Below are positions 34,233 to 45,576 of a stretch of DNA of 64,000 bases, one piece after another. How positions within the stretch are numbered: position 1 is the stretch's first letter; every line of letters begins with the position of its first letter. Below the pieces are notes generated by a model that worked only from the letters and a program-made list of their open reading frames with translations, did no database searches and was not told where the DNA came from. Source of the DNA: Callorhinus ursinus (taxonomy: Eukaryota > Chordata > Mammalia > Carnivora > Otariidae); assembly GCF_003265705.1 (NCBI RefSeq), contig NW_020312828.1, positions 52,005,627 to 52,069,626 on the forward strand, in the 5' to 3' direction. Made by a program: the position numbers and the translations under genes.

Positions 34233-34523
34233 TGTCGTGATCCTGTGGCTGGCGGGATCCACACTTCATTAAAATTTGGTTTGGATGTTGAGAATGATGT
34301 CACACGTGCAGTGCACAAAGGGGATAGGAAAAGGTTTACTCAGATAACAAGACCATCCAGAATGACTGGAACAGAAAGAGGGACGAATAAGTGGCTTTGC
34401 TTTTTGTTGGGGTTGGGGCTAGGATGAGGGTCCCTGTGGGGTTTGTGGGGTTTGCCCCAGATATGGGGCAAGCAGAAGAGGAGGAAGGGTAGGGTTTGAA
34501 AACAGGTCAAAAAAATGAAGTCA
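34233..34523 (-). repeat. Putative 5' LTR of the ERV remnant
   Basis: On the minus strand runs from TGACTTCATTTTTTTGACC to GATCCCGCCAGCC and CACGACA. Immediately inside is TTGGTGCTGTAAGCAGG (about 34212-34228), which resembles a TTGGTGC-type primer binding site. Confidence 0.45.
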
Positions 34524-34905
34524 GTCTATCACTGTGTGTTTATCACAATTACACTTATAGTGAAAGAATTAGAACTAACCCAAATACCCAAGGAGAGGAT
34601 TCAGTAAATAATTTTGTAGATCTATGTCATGGAATATTGTGAGGCCAGAAATATGGCTAGGTGAGAAAATTAGGTTATACAGGATAATTTTATTTTTGTC
34701 TATATCTACACATGCATCAAACATACTTACACACATACATACATATATACAAATGCAATTAGAGGGACATGCACCAAAACGTTAACAGGATTTACTTATA
34801 TGGTAGGATTACAATGGTTTTCATTCTGATTTTATTTGTATTTTCCTTTAATGTATATTATGTGTAATTTTTTTTAAAAATAAGTATTTTTGTGGAAAGA
34901 GTGTT
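34524..34905 (+). mobile_element. Old L1 ORF2/3' UTR fragment (right part)
   Basis: TTTATCACAATTACACTTATAG, GAATTAGAACTAACCCAAATA, GGAATATTGTGAGGCC and GGACATGCACCAAAACGTTAAC follow an old L1 3' end in sense orientation, closing with ATTTTTTTTAAAAATAAG. It continues where the fragment ending at 31951 stops, so the ERV inserted into this L1. Confidence 0.65.
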
Positions 34906-35583
34906 TTCTTGAAACCTCTGATTTAATGTCATTTCCAGACATGGGGCCACACATAGAGTTGAGGTGAGAGCTGGCTTTGCTGCACGTGGCTCTGGTCCTT
35001 CTGCCTGTGTGTTTCATCATTATGTTGGTCTAGTTTAACAGCGATCCAGATGGCCAAAAATGCTGTGTTGTGTAAATAGCTTTGCGGCATGGTCTGCTTA
35101 ACTCTGATTTACCATGGTTCAAAACATCTTGAATTACTTTTGTATTTATTTTGTAATTTCATAAAACCCCCACATTTCAGAGATAGATAAGATTATTCAG
35201 AGTTACTATGGTAAATTACCTTCCCCTCCACTTTTTCAGTTCCTTGCCTAGAAAATGATACCATCTTTATAATAAAATTACTGAATTCCAATGATTGAAT
35301 ACAGAGAAAATCTGGTCCATGATAATGATTACTTCATTAGTAAAGCAAATAATTTGTGGAGGACATGAACATTTCATAGCAAAAATGAAGGTTAATAAAT
35401 GAGACAATTAAAGACTACTTTGCATGTTTGAGAAAGCATTGCTTTCTAATGAAAATGAAATGCTATTTTTTTAAAAAAAAGACTATTAAACATTTATGTT
35501 AATGCCTTGTAGAACGTTAATACTAAATTCTTAATCATAATTACTGAAAAAATATGTTTAAAAGTTACTTTAGCAGGTGATCT
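34906..35583. other. Unique DNA
   Basis: No exon or recognised repeat. Confidence 0.45.
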
Positions 35584-35599
35584 AAAATTAAAAGTCTTT

Positions 35600-35624
35600 G
35601 GGCGCCTGGGTGGCTCAGTTGGTT
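35600..35624 (+). mobile_element. Tailless 25-bp SINE head with perfect duplication
   Basis: Only the first 25 bases of a can-SINE (GGGCGCCTGGGTGGCTCAG plus TTGGTT) are present. An exact 16-bp direct repeat AAAATTAAAAGTCTTT flanks it at 35584-35599 and 35625-35640, or 17 bp if the shared T is counted. There is no body, CT tract, (AAAT)n or A tail. The break lies in the D-loop of the ancestral tRNA part. The site TTTT/AG on the opposite strand fits L1-endonuclease cutting. Confidence 0.95.
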
Positions 35625-35640
35625 AAAATTAAAAGTCTTT

Positions 35641-36006
35641 ATTATGTGGTATTTACTTTCATTTTCAGAATATTAACTAAGGATATGACACACAATGTCC
35701 AAGAGGTAATACTGTAGAGGTGTCTAACTCGGAAAAAAAGGGGGGTTAATTGAATTAAAAAATCTTTAACAGTAACTACATATATTATATTTTAATTACT
35801 TTTAAATTGATAATTTATAGAATGTCTATTTACCATTTAACATGCTATTCTATAAATCAGAAAACTTATTCTCCAATTGTTAAATATAAATGGTTTGTAT
35901 AACATAGTTTCCAGAGAAGTGAGCATCATAAACTGGGAGAAGAAAATACATTCATTACTTGAGTAGTATGTGCCACACGGTGTGAATCTTTACCTGTATG
36001 GTTCAT
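35641..36006. other. Unique AT-rich DNA
   Basis: No exon or recognised repeat. Confidence 0.45.
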
Positions 36007-36019
36007 CTGTTCCTTGCTT

Positions 36020-36211
36020 AAAAAAAAAAAAAAGATTTTACTTATTTATTAGAGAAAGGGAAAAAGAGAGAACACGAACAAGGGGAGGGGCAGAGGGACA
36101 AGCACATTCCCTGCTGAGCAGGGAGCCTGTTGTGGGGCTCCATCCTGGGACCCCAAGATCATGACCTGACCCGAAGGCAGACACCTAACCAACTGAGCCA
36201 CCCTGGTGCCC
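36020..36211 (-). mobile_element. can-SINE with T-run instead of A tail
   Basis: Head side ends GAGCCACCCTGGTGCCCC; body GGGAGCCTGTTGTGGGGCTC. The tail side on the plus strand reads CTT-A14-GATTTTACTTATTTATT, so on the SINE strand AAAATC is followed by T14 rather than by TTT and an A tail. Exact 13-bp duplication CTGTTCCTTGCTT at 36007-36019 and 36212-36224. Confidence 0.93.
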
Positions 36212-36224
36212 CTGTTCCTTGCTT

Positions 36225-37113
36225 TTTAAAACTTTATTACTCAAACAGCTCTTACTGAGCAACCGTTGTGTACCAGCCTTGACTTAGGGGTTATGGTCTC
36301 TTCCTTGATGGAATGTGTACAATTTCAGCCTTGTTACAAGTCTTCAAAGGAAGTATTTGTAGCTGAGCAATGGGTAAAAGTTATCTTCCACTGCATTCTC
36401 TCAGCCTCCCTCGTAACTAAGATGTGGGCATACTGACCCCAGACTTTGAATGGAGAGAGTGTGTTCCTGATAAATCAGAAGCCTTAAAAACAAACAAACA
36501 AACAAACAAAAAAACAAAAAAAACCCCTATGCTTATGACTGATGGAAGAGTGAAGAGAGAAAGAGAAGGTGCCCATGGCATCTGAGAGGCAAGCCAACTC
36601 TGTATGCTCAACGCTATTGACCTACATTAGTTTTTTTAGTTCTTACAATTCTATAAGATAAAATACTGTTTATCCCCCCACCTTACAGATGAGTGAAGTC
36701 ATATAGTTTTGCAGACATTTTCTTATTTGCTATTTGATATTTGCAGAGAAAGCCAGCTCTCCTTTTATGATATACTAACTAACAACAAAAAAAATTGTCA
36801 GGTTCTAATTTGGTACATGGGTTAATGCCAGAAGAGCCCTTACAGAAAGGGGAGAACCACAGGCCCAGTGTTGCAAGGGGAGCCCCTGCAGGAACCCCTC
36901 ATGGCCTCCATCTGAAAGGTGGTTAATGGAGTCACAGTGTCCTCTCCAGCTGCTCTTTTCCCACCTAGCCCCTCAGAAACTGGGGTGACTGGGAAAGCTG
37001 TAGAAGCCCACTGCAGAGAAAAGTATTACTCTGAATGTTGAATTAAGTTATATGTCAAGGCCTGGATCTCGCCTCTGAGCTTGGTTCTCTGCCCTTCCCT
37101 GAGACCCTGTGAA
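36225..37113. other. Unique DNA with one simple repeat
   Basis: Contains the (AAAC)n tract at 36486-36523 and a possible MIR fragment near 36655-36720 (CCCCACCTTACAGATGAGTG). No exon recognised. Confidence 0.5.
36486..36523. repeat. (AAAC)n simple repeat
   Basis: Five uninterrupted AAAC units followed by longer A runs with single C. Confidence 0.93.
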
Positions 37114-37128
37114 CCACACTTTGTCTTT

Positions 37129-37323
37129 CTTTTTTTTTTTTTTTAAGATGTTATTTATTTATTTGTCAGAGAGAAAATGCATAAGCAGTGGGGAGCGGCA
37201 GGCAGAGGGAGAAGCAGGCTCCCCACTGAGCAAGGACCCCGATGCGGGATTCTATCCCAGAACCCTGAGATCATGACCTGAGCTGAAGGCAGACGTTTAA
37301 CCCACTGAGCCACCCAGACATCC
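37129..37323 (-). mobile_element. can-SINE with perfect 15-bp duplication
   Basis: C plus T14, AAGATGTTATTTATTTATT, CCCCGATGCGGGATTCTATC, and a head ending GAGCCACCCAGACATCC. Exact duplication CCACACTTTGTCTTT at 37114-37128 and 37324-37338. Confidence 0.97.
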
Positions 37324-37338
37324 CCACACTTTGTCTTT

Positions 37339-37806
37339 TAAATAAAGTTTCTTTTCCCCTAAAATCAGCTATAGTCAGTGTCTATTGCTTGCATCTAAGA
37401 ATCTAAATAACTTAATATTACTAATTTATTTCACCAAGGAGGGGGAAAAGATCTGTCTGCAAAGCCCATGCTTTTTTTTAACATGTCATGCTGTAGAGAT
37501 GGCTTCTCTTGCCAGCAAAGCTCCCTCTGGGTCGTTTTACCACCTGCTGGAAAAATCACTCTTGGTTCACTTTGGTCTGTATGCTCTTCTGCAGTGGTAA
37601 CCCTAATGAGGGCAGAACAGGCTTTATCATCTTAACTGAGGTTATGTCTATGGTGCTACGGCAATCTTTAATTCATTCATTGTAATGAGAAAAACTGTAT
37701 TAAAATATGGCTGTACAAATAAAGCTCAGCATGGTGGAAGTGTCTAGTTGACTTATTGCATATTTTTATTTTCAAGTCATTGTTTTGTCATCAAATATAA
37801 AATAGG
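37339..37806. other. Unique DNA
   Basis: No exon or recognised repeat. Confidence 0.45.
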
Positions 37807-37987
37807 TTTTTTTTAAAGATTTTATTTATTTGACAGAGAGAGACAGAACACAAGCAGGGGGAGTAGGAGAGGGAGAAGCAGGCTTCCCACTGAGCAAGGA
37901 GCCTGATGCGGGGCTCAATCCCAGGACCCTGGGATCACAACCTGAGCCGAAGGCAGACACTTAACGACTGAGCCACCCAGGTACCCC
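37807..37987 (-). mobile_element. can-SINE
   Basis: T8, AAAGATTTTATTTATT, GACAGAGAGAGACAGAAC, CCTGATGCGGGGCTCAATCC, and a head ending GAGCCACCCAGGTACCCC. Same orientation as the copy at 37129. Confidence 0.96.
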
Positions 37988-40900
37988 TAAAGTAACAGTT
38001 TTAAAGTAACACCTGGTCACCTTCTATTAGCGAGAGCAAGGCTGTTTGAAATGTTAGAGTTGGCAGTGGGGTTGTGGAAACATGGCTCATTCCACATACT
38101 CCTGCTGTTATGTAGAAAATGCTCTTAAGATTTATGTTTGTTTTGAAGTTAATTAGCCCAATATAAACCTTATGTGTTTTTGATTAATTGGTTTCACACT
38201 GGTGGACTCTGATATGCATGCATGATCTAATGCTGACACAGAAATGAGACAACGGGCTGGTCGTAGGGGGGAGGGCTGCTGGGTCCCATGAGGCAGTGGG
38301 TAGGAGGTCTTTCCATAGATGGCATGACATCTTGTTTATTCTCAATTATATCTGACAAAAATCTGAGTACATTTTACAGTCTCAGAGGAAAAATTTGTTT
38401 TACAACTCATATTGTGATTTCATGATCTGTCATATTTCATGTTTGCACTCAGTTGTAACTGTTATAATTTGTAGGGTTTTTTTTTTTAACCTTCTAAAGC
38501 TGTATTCTGTGAAGTTCTGGTGGTTGTTTATAAGGTCTTTTTTTGTGTACCAGACCCCTTCTTGAGTAATTGCTGAGTTTTTTAGATTTCATCCTTAGCC
38601 CTTTTTCTTCCCAAATTGACTACTTACCTTTGGGGCAATCCGAGGTGTGTTTGTGGTGGCTGGGGGGTAATAGAGGAGGTTTCATATCTGCATAAAAATC
38701 TCAGAGTTGTTTTCTGGGTCCTTGTTGGGCTTCACTTCTCCTGTCTTGCGCTCCTAGTCCTGCTTCCCAGAAGGAACCAGTCAAGGCCTGTCTTCCCTCC
38801 AGCGGGCCCATAAAAACTTTTAGTGCCCCTTGCATCAATCATATCACATAAGGGCAGATGGCAGAAATTCTAGAAAGATAAACGCGGGCCATGCTTCTCC
38901 TCCATTGTACCGTTTGTTTACAGTGTGGTCCTCCCAAAGGACCAGATGGGAAACCAGACCAAAACCCTCTCACTTTTAGTTTTTCCCGAACCTGTCAAAT
39001 ATGCCTCCTGCCCTAACCTGAGATTTTAGCTGAAAGTGGGAAGGAGGTCTTGACTGGTCCTCACCACTAAATCTTTTACTCTTCCAGGCTTGGAGGAGAC
39101 TTCTTTCTCCTTCCCAGGATGACATCTGTCTTGCCACCTTCTCTGGACCATAAGCATTGGTCAAATTGCAACCAAAGAAAGTGATGTATTAAGAGAAGTG
39201 CCACAAATTTTATGCTGTGTATGCATGCATTTAGTTCTATTGAAATTGGACACATAATAATAATTTTCTGCACCTTAAATTAGAATGTAATAACATATCT
39301 TGCATACACTTCTTTTGGGGTTGTATGTATACCTAAATACTTTAAAGAATTGAAAAAAAAGAGAGAGAGACAAAGTTCATAAGTAAAGCAACAGTTCCTG
39401 TCTTTCTCTTTCCCACTCCGTCTCATGTTCCTCAGAGGGGACCATTTTATCCTTTTATACAATTTCTGCTTACATTTTTGGATAATTATGTCCCTAGATT
39501 ATACAGTATCATTGTGAGGAGGGAAGCTGTCCCCCTGCAGGGAACTCCTTTACTTCACCTGGAGATGAACTTAGAGGGGAGTCCAGGGGCTATGGAATGA
39601 TGCATCAGTTGCATCTGCTATTGTGTCTCTATGCTGACTTACAACCATTTATTTCTTATTGAGAGCTCATTATATACTAAATGTATGGGTATGATTAAAT
39701 TTACTATAGCATTTAAATTAAGCATGCCCAATTATTTGCAGATGTCTTAAAATGTGAAAACCACAACATTTATAATGAAGATTACATATATATAGTAGGT
39801 ATGTGTAACTGATAAATTGAATACATGATTCATGGGATGTGATCAAATCCTTGTCTCCCAATGTCCCTTTCAACTTTATTCAGTGAAGGGAGGACTTTCC
39901 TCAGCTACTTGGTGGAGTTATTAAAGTAATAGACGGTATTGGTGTCAGTTTCTGTCACCAGACAGTCACGATTCAAAAATTAAAAGCATTTAGTTCAAGC
40001 TCTTAATTAACACTTTAGTCTTTATTCAAAGATATGTCTCTCACCTTCTCCCAGCTAAGGCCTGGGATGTAGTGATCACTTACACTCTTAATTTCTTATT
40101 CTGTTTCTCCAGTGGATGTTCTCTACCCCATCAGTGATAAGGCATGGGGAGAGAAGAGAGGTGATGAAATACGGATGTTGGCTGGATGGTTTTGTGCTCT
40201 CTGGGTTTGGCATGGTTAAAGCCCACTCTTTCTTGTGGTCCCTTCCATTGGCTCCTTTGAGAGTTCTAAATGGGGGATTTCTTACTTGTTGTTCCCTTGA
40301 TTCAAGAGATTGCATGTCTAGTCTGACTAGTGACTGGAGCCTCCTCCTACAGCCTCTAGGGATTGCTTCCATCTCTAGCTTTTTGCTTCAGGACTTCTGC
40401 TCTTCTAGAACAGGACACAAGGTGACTCCTTGCTAGCCCTCTCTCATTTATAGCACATAGGAAACACTCATGCATTCCTTGTTCCAACAAATTCTGGGGA
40501 CAGACACAACGTCAGTGATGAGGCAGCTATCCTGGCTCTGCCACCATAGCACTAAGTCAACTGGTCTTACATCTTCTAGTTTCCTCTCCACATAGAGCAC
40601 TCCAGCCCATTTCCAAATGCTCCTCCATCTCTTTTCTCCACAAGCACCCTAGTTCACTATTAGGGAACTATTAGTCTTCCCTCTTAGGGAATAGGTCTTC
40701 CAGCATTATGTGGCACTCTTCACAAAACAGTCTCTTCCAGGTCATTATCTCCCTTCCACTCTGACCTCCTTTTATGTTCTCATCTGGCTATGTTGTCCAA
40801 AGAATCATAGAATAGGTTTTGGCTGCTATTTTGTAAGTTTCACCTGGAATTTTACATTTGTAAATTTATTTTTTATCTTTTTTAAATTTTTAAATAAGTT

Positions 40901-41917
40901 ACATATAATACCTTACCACATACTTTTTCATCCAGGTCATGAATCCTTTCTTTACACAATGAGTTGATGAGAATTCATTAGCTTGTAGCTTTTAGATACA
41001 AGCCTTAATTCATTCTTATTTTCCTTTGTCTGCATTATTTAGGACTCTGCATTCTAACCAAAAGAAACCACCCACACTTGGCTTAAGCAACTGTTCATGA
41101 TGACAGTTCTTTCATGGAAGTGAAAGGCAAGAATGCAACCTGACCGTAGAAGGAATTTGAGCCAGGAACTAGAAGGTGATAGGAAGCCTAGGGAATAGTC
41201 TCACTCTACTTTATTTATATCCATGTCGTATGTATATGTTTAAATCCTGAGTTGCAGTGGTTGATTGGAGCTAACTAGTGACTGGACAATTGATGGAACA
41301 TGTCGTCTCTAGCTCATTATAGTCCCCACTATTTCCTATTGTCCCTTCAACATAACACTGAGTATCAATTGCCATATATCATCACACATACTCTGAGATT
41401 GTTCTCATAGTCTACAAATATGAAAATCAATAATTTTAGCTATAATTAGAATAAAGTTCATTTTCTATGATTGCTTCTGTGGTATTTCCATAAAGCATAA
41501 AGTGATTGGCAATGAATTAATTGAATATTGGGATAGAATGATCAGCTAGAGTTAAGCCTTACTGTATATACTTTAAAAGGGCTATGAGATAGTCATTTAT
41601 AAAACACAGTAAAGCAGCGATTTTAGTTCTAAGTTGCCACAGTGAAAACCAACTATTATTGCTATAATGTCCTTTGCCTTTTTTCTTTGATGGAACAGTG
41701 ACTAAGGGCATGTGAGAAATACCTAATACCCTATTTCCCAGACACATACAGGACTCATTTCTTCATCTCCTTCAGCTCTGCTCAACTATCATCAGTGAAG
41801 TCTTCTTTGACCACCTTATTTAAAAATTATACTATTTACCCCTTGGCAGTCTTTTTACCCCTTCTCTGCTTTATTTTTCTTCAAAGCACATATCACCTTT
41901 TAAAACACCATATTTTT
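37988..41917. other. Longest low-repeat stretch (about 3.9 kb)
   Basis: No can-SINE, L1 or MaLR recognised. The piece 38600-39120 could be an unrecognised old LTR (GGACCAGATGGGAAACCAGACC-type phrases). Purine run GAAAAAAAAGAGAGAGAGACA at 39351. Frames at 40088-40372 (-), 40116-40436 (+) and 40710-40967 (+) overlap and have no domains. No exon structure supported. Confidence 0.5.
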
Positions 41918-41932
41918 AAAATATTTGTTTTT

Positions 41933-42138
41933 GGGCACCTGGGTGGCTCAGTTGGTTGGGCATCTGCCTTCAGCTGAGGTCATGATCCCCAGATCCTGGG
42001 ATTGAGCCCCGCATTGGGCTCCCTGTTCAGTGGGGTGTCTGCTTCTCCCTCTCCCTCTGCTGCTCCCCCTGCTTGTGCTTTTTCTTGCTCTCTCTCCTGC
42101 TCTCTTTCAAATAAATAAATAAAATCTTTTTAAAAAAT
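41933..42138 (+). mobile_element. can-SINE with perfect 15-bp duplication
   Basis: GGGCACCTGGGTGGCTCAG, GCTGAGGTCATGATCCCC, GCTCCCTGTTCAGTGGGG, CT tract, CAAATAAATAAATAAAATC, A tail. Exact duplication AAAATATTTGTTTTT at 41918-41932 and 42139-42153. Confidence 0.97.
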
Positions 42139-42194
42139 AAAATATTTGTTTTTTAGGTATTTAGTCTAAAAATATTTGCCCTTACTGCTACCTT

Positions 42195-42330
42195 AACTAG
42201 AAGGTGGTTTCTATGAAGGCAGAAATTTACATTTGTTTGGCTCATTCCTAATAGCTAGAACAGTGCCTCAGAATATTTTAAATGGATAGTTCCTGCATGA
42301 AGAATCAATATTTGCTGAATGGGTACTGAA
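42195..42330 (+). mobile_element. L2 LINE 3' end fragment
   Basis: GGTTTCTATGAAGGCAGAAA, CTAATAGCTAGAACAGTGCC and AATATTTGCTGAATGGGTAC are the L2 3' end in sense orientation. Confidence 0.75.
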
Positions 42331-42340
42331 TGTTTGCTTT

Positions 42341-43735
42341 TACCTATTTATTTATTGAAGTATAGTCAACATACCGTATTATATCAGGTTTAGGCATACA
42401 GTATAGTGATTTGACAATTCCAAACATTACACACTTCTCACCATGGTAAGTATAGTTATCATCTGTCACCATACAAAAATATTACACTAGTATTGACTCT
42501 ACTAAGCTTCCATCCCTGTGAGTTATTTCTTTTGTAACTGGAGGTTTCTATTTCTTAATTCCCTTCACATATTTTGCCCATCTTCCCACTCACCTTCCCT
42601 CTGGCAACCACCAGTTTGTTCTCTGTATTTACAAGTCTATTTCTGTTTGTTCTTTTGTTTTGCTTTTTAGATTCTACATATAAGTAAAACCATATATTTG
42701 TCTTTCTCTGACATTACATTTAGCATAATACTCTTGGGGTCATCCATGTTGTTGCAAATAGCAAGATCTCATTCTTTTTCATGGCTGAGTAATATTTCAT
42801 TCTCTATATCTACCATATCTTCTTTATCCCTTCACCTATCAATGGACACTTGGGTTGCTTCCATAATTTGGCCATTTTACAATGGCCAATAAATATAGGG
42901 GTGCATATATTTTTTTGAATTAATATTTTCAATTTCTTTGGGTAAATACACAACAGTGGAATTACTGGATCAGTAGTATTTCTATTTTTAACTTTTTGAG
43001 GGAGGGAATTACATATTGCTTTCCACAGTGGCTGCACAAATTTACATTCCCACCACAAACGGTTCCCTTTTCTTCACATCCTTGCCAACATTTAGTATTT
43101 CTTTTCTTTTTGATAATAGCCGTTCTGACAGTGTGAAATGATCTCTCATTATGGTTTTGATTTGCATTTCCCTGATGATTAGTGATACTGAGCATATTTT
43201 CATGTGTTTGTTGGCTGGTTATATATCTTCTTTGGAAAAATGTCTATTTAGGGCCTCTGCCTATATTTAGTAGGATTAATTAGGGGTTTTTGGTGTTGAG
43301 CTAGGAGTTCTTTACATATTTTGGCTATTAACCTCTTATTGGATAAATGATTTGCAGATATTTTCTTCCATTTTGGTGGGCTGCCTTTTTGTTTTGTTGA
43401 TGGTTCCTTTTGCTGTGCAAAAGATGTGGTCCCAATAGTTTATTTTTGCTTTGTTTCCCTTCCCTGAGGAGACATATCCAGAAAAAGTTACTAAGGCTGA
43501 TGGCCAAGAGATTACTGCCTATGTTTTCTTGTAAGAATTTTATGGCTTCAGTTCTCACATTTAGGTCTTTAATTCATTTTGAGTTTATTTTTGTGTATGG
43601 TGTAGGAGAGTGGTCTATTTACAGTCTTTTGCATGTAGCTGTCTACTTTTCCGAGCACCATTTACTGACGAAACTGTCTTTTCCCCATTGTATATTCTTG
43701 CCATGTGTGTCTCCATTTTAATTGATAATCTAAAC
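42341..43735 (-). mobile_element. 5'-truncated L1, antisense
   Basis: The 3' UTR module (TATTGAAGTATAGTCAACATAC, CTCTGGCAACCACCAG, GATTCTACATATAAG) leads into antisense ORF2 (TGGCTGAGTAATATTTC, GAATTACTGGATCAGTAG, TTGATTTGCATTTCCCTGATG, GTGTATGGTGTAGGAGAGTGG). The minus frame 42810-43058 keeps ORF2 C-terminal signatures (WWECKFVQPLWK, IPLLCIYPK) but is broken on both sides. About 1.4 kb remain. Confidence 0.93.
42810..43058 (-). pseudogene. L1 ORF2 C-terminal fragment, broken
   Basis: 83 codons recognisable as the end of the ORF2 protein after the RT domain: WWECKFVQPLWKAI near the start, later IPLLCIYPK and NICTPIFIGH. Stops and frame changes lie both upstream and downstream. More diverged from the carnivore consensus than the copy at 27664, so older. 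Confidence 0.85.
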
Positions 43736-43896
43736 AAATATAAAATAGGTTTCTCTAAAATTTGGGGGTTATAAATTATTTGAAAACAAATTCAATCAGT
43801 TATTTGCTTACTTTACATTGTTAAATGGCGGTTATGGCAAGGAGAATTATGGAAGATATTACAGTTCTTGTTATACTTTTTAAAACGTAGAATTTT

Positions 43897-44062
43897 GGGG
43901 TGCCTGGGTGGCTCAGTCATTGGGTGTCTGCCTTCGGCTCAGGTCATGGTCCCGGGGTCTTGGGATCGAGCCCCGCACTGGGCTCCCTGCTCAGCAGGGA
44001 GCCTGCTTCTCCCTTGTGTTCCCTCTCTTGCTGTCTCTCTCTGTCAAATAAAATCTTAAAAA
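43897..44062 (+). mobile_element. can-SINE
   Basis: GGGGTGCCTGGGTGGCTCAG, GGTCATGGTCCCGGGGTC, GCTCCCTGCTCAGCAGGG, then a shortened CT tract and CTGTCAAATAAAATC. No clear duplication. Confidence 0.94.
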
Positions 44063-44360
44063 ATGTAAGAGCATGAATATTCATTTTTTGAACATAAAAT
44101 CCACAAATATGTATTTTAATGATTATTTTCAATGTTTGTAACAAATGGGGTATCAATTGTTACTAATTTAGAGTCATCAAGAATCTCAATTATTTCTCAT
44201 TAATATTTCTTTGCTGTGTATTTACCAGGGCATGGAGCAAAATTGCTAAATTCAGAAAGCATGTGCACCCTAGGAAAATTCTGTATACACTAAAAGATTA
44301 TTATAAGCAAAAGTAAGCTAGTTGGAATGAAAAGGAAATGGCACATTTGAACTTTTCTGG

Positions 44361-44551
44361 GTTTTTTTTTTTTAAGATTATTTATTTATTTGATAGAGTG
44401 AGAGAGAACAAGCAGGGAGAGCAGAGGGAGAGGGAGAGGCAGGGTTCCTGCTGAGCAGGGAGCCTGATGACATGGAGCTCAATCCCAGGACCCTGGGATC
44501 ATGACCTGAGCAGAGGGCAGGTGCTTAACCAACTGAGCCACCCAGGCGCCC
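44361..44551 (-). mobile_element. can-SINE
   Basis: T12, AAGATTATTTATTTATTTG, GGGAGCCTGATGACATGGAG, and a head ending GAGCCACCCAGGCGCCC. In opposite orientation to the copy 300 bp to the left. Short GAACTTTT repeat on both sides. Confidence 0.95.
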
Positions 44552-45567
44552 AGAACTTTTATTTCTTTTTACTTAATTCAGAACTTTTGTTGTTTTTCTA
44601 TCTAAATTGATTTTTGGCATTTTGTTTTTATCTGTGCTTAATATTACTGAGAACATTGCTTAAGTTTTGCTCTAATTTTTATGATTTATTACATTTTATT
44701 AAAACAAGAGAATGTTTAAGATAACCTAGTTACTATGAAGCCTCCTTAGAAGGGATACTGAGGTGATTTATAAAAATTGTGTTAACAGTTTAATAAGATA
44801 GACATGGAAAAAATAGTTCATTTGTTTTAGTTGATGCATTAAAGTTGAACTTTCTCCATTTGCCATATGGTGTATTTTAGCTCTTCGATATATTATTTTC
44901 CATGATCCACATCCCATTTAATTAGCTGGAGGAATTTGTAGAATGTGGTATTTTAGTCAGAATCTTCACAAATAGATGGCCGGAAGCAGAAAAGAAAAGA
45001 GCTTGGATTTCTAAGTTAGATGGATGTGTTTAGGTCTATGCAGTAGTAAAAGCTTAAGGAAGATTCTCTTGTATTTATGGCTTTTGTATTATGGACCTAG
45101 ATCAATGAACAACTTATTCTAAAGTCATAAAAGCCTGCATTAGAATAGTCAATCACAATTTCATGTTATTATAATTGTGGGCTTAATTTCTTTAAGGCTT
45201 AGTTTTCTCATCTGTAAAATGGGTGCTATTTTACACACATATATATGTACATTGGGGTGTAAGTTATATATTCTTCCCAAACCATGTGATGTGATGGGCA
45301 CTAACTCTGACTTTGTGGTATTGACCAAAGAAGTTTAGAGACCTAAGACTTCATAACTAGTAAGTGGCAGAGACTGGTTAAGCCTGACACATCTTCTAAT
45401 ACTACAGTCTTCACATTATGCCTCACAGAAATCAGCATCTGCTTTATAGGACCTGTGGCATTCAAGAGATAGAGAAAGAAAGAGTTGGAAATCATGAGAG
45501 ACCAAGAGAAAAATGACAGTAAGAAGGAGAGCAAATGATAGAGAAGTGAGAGGTCAGGGTCTAAAGT
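44552..45567. other. Unique DNA with MIR traces
   Basis: TTTCTCATCTGTAAAATGGG near 45207 (sense MIR core) and TAACTAGTAAGTGGCAGAG near 45355 (antisense MIR) suggest two decayed MIR pieces. No exon recognised. Confidence 0.5.
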
Positions 45568-45576
45568 TAAATATTT

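Larger units (their letters stand above)
31952..34523 (-). mobile_element. Endogenous retrovirus remnant, antisense, with two LTRs
   Basis: Two diverged blocks of related layout flank a segment encoding retroviral pol. Both share, in plus sense, TTTAC or TTATAAT near AAGA, a GAGGGA..GAGTGGCTTTG stretch, and an end in AAAAATAGAGTCA or AAAAATGAAGTCA. Next to the 3' LTR lies a purine-rich tract on the coding strand (AATAAAGGGTC, 32317-32327), as expected for a polypurine tract. GTTT (31948-31951) and GTCT (34524-34527) are a possible 4-bp duplication. Gag, most of pol and env are missing or unrecognisable. Two SINEs sit inside. Decayed and non-functional. Confidence 0.55.

Noticed and set aside
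38600..39120. Possible LTR or exon in the long low-repeat stretch
   Set aside because: Some LTR-like phrases but no ends, duplication or signals; not enough to list as an element.
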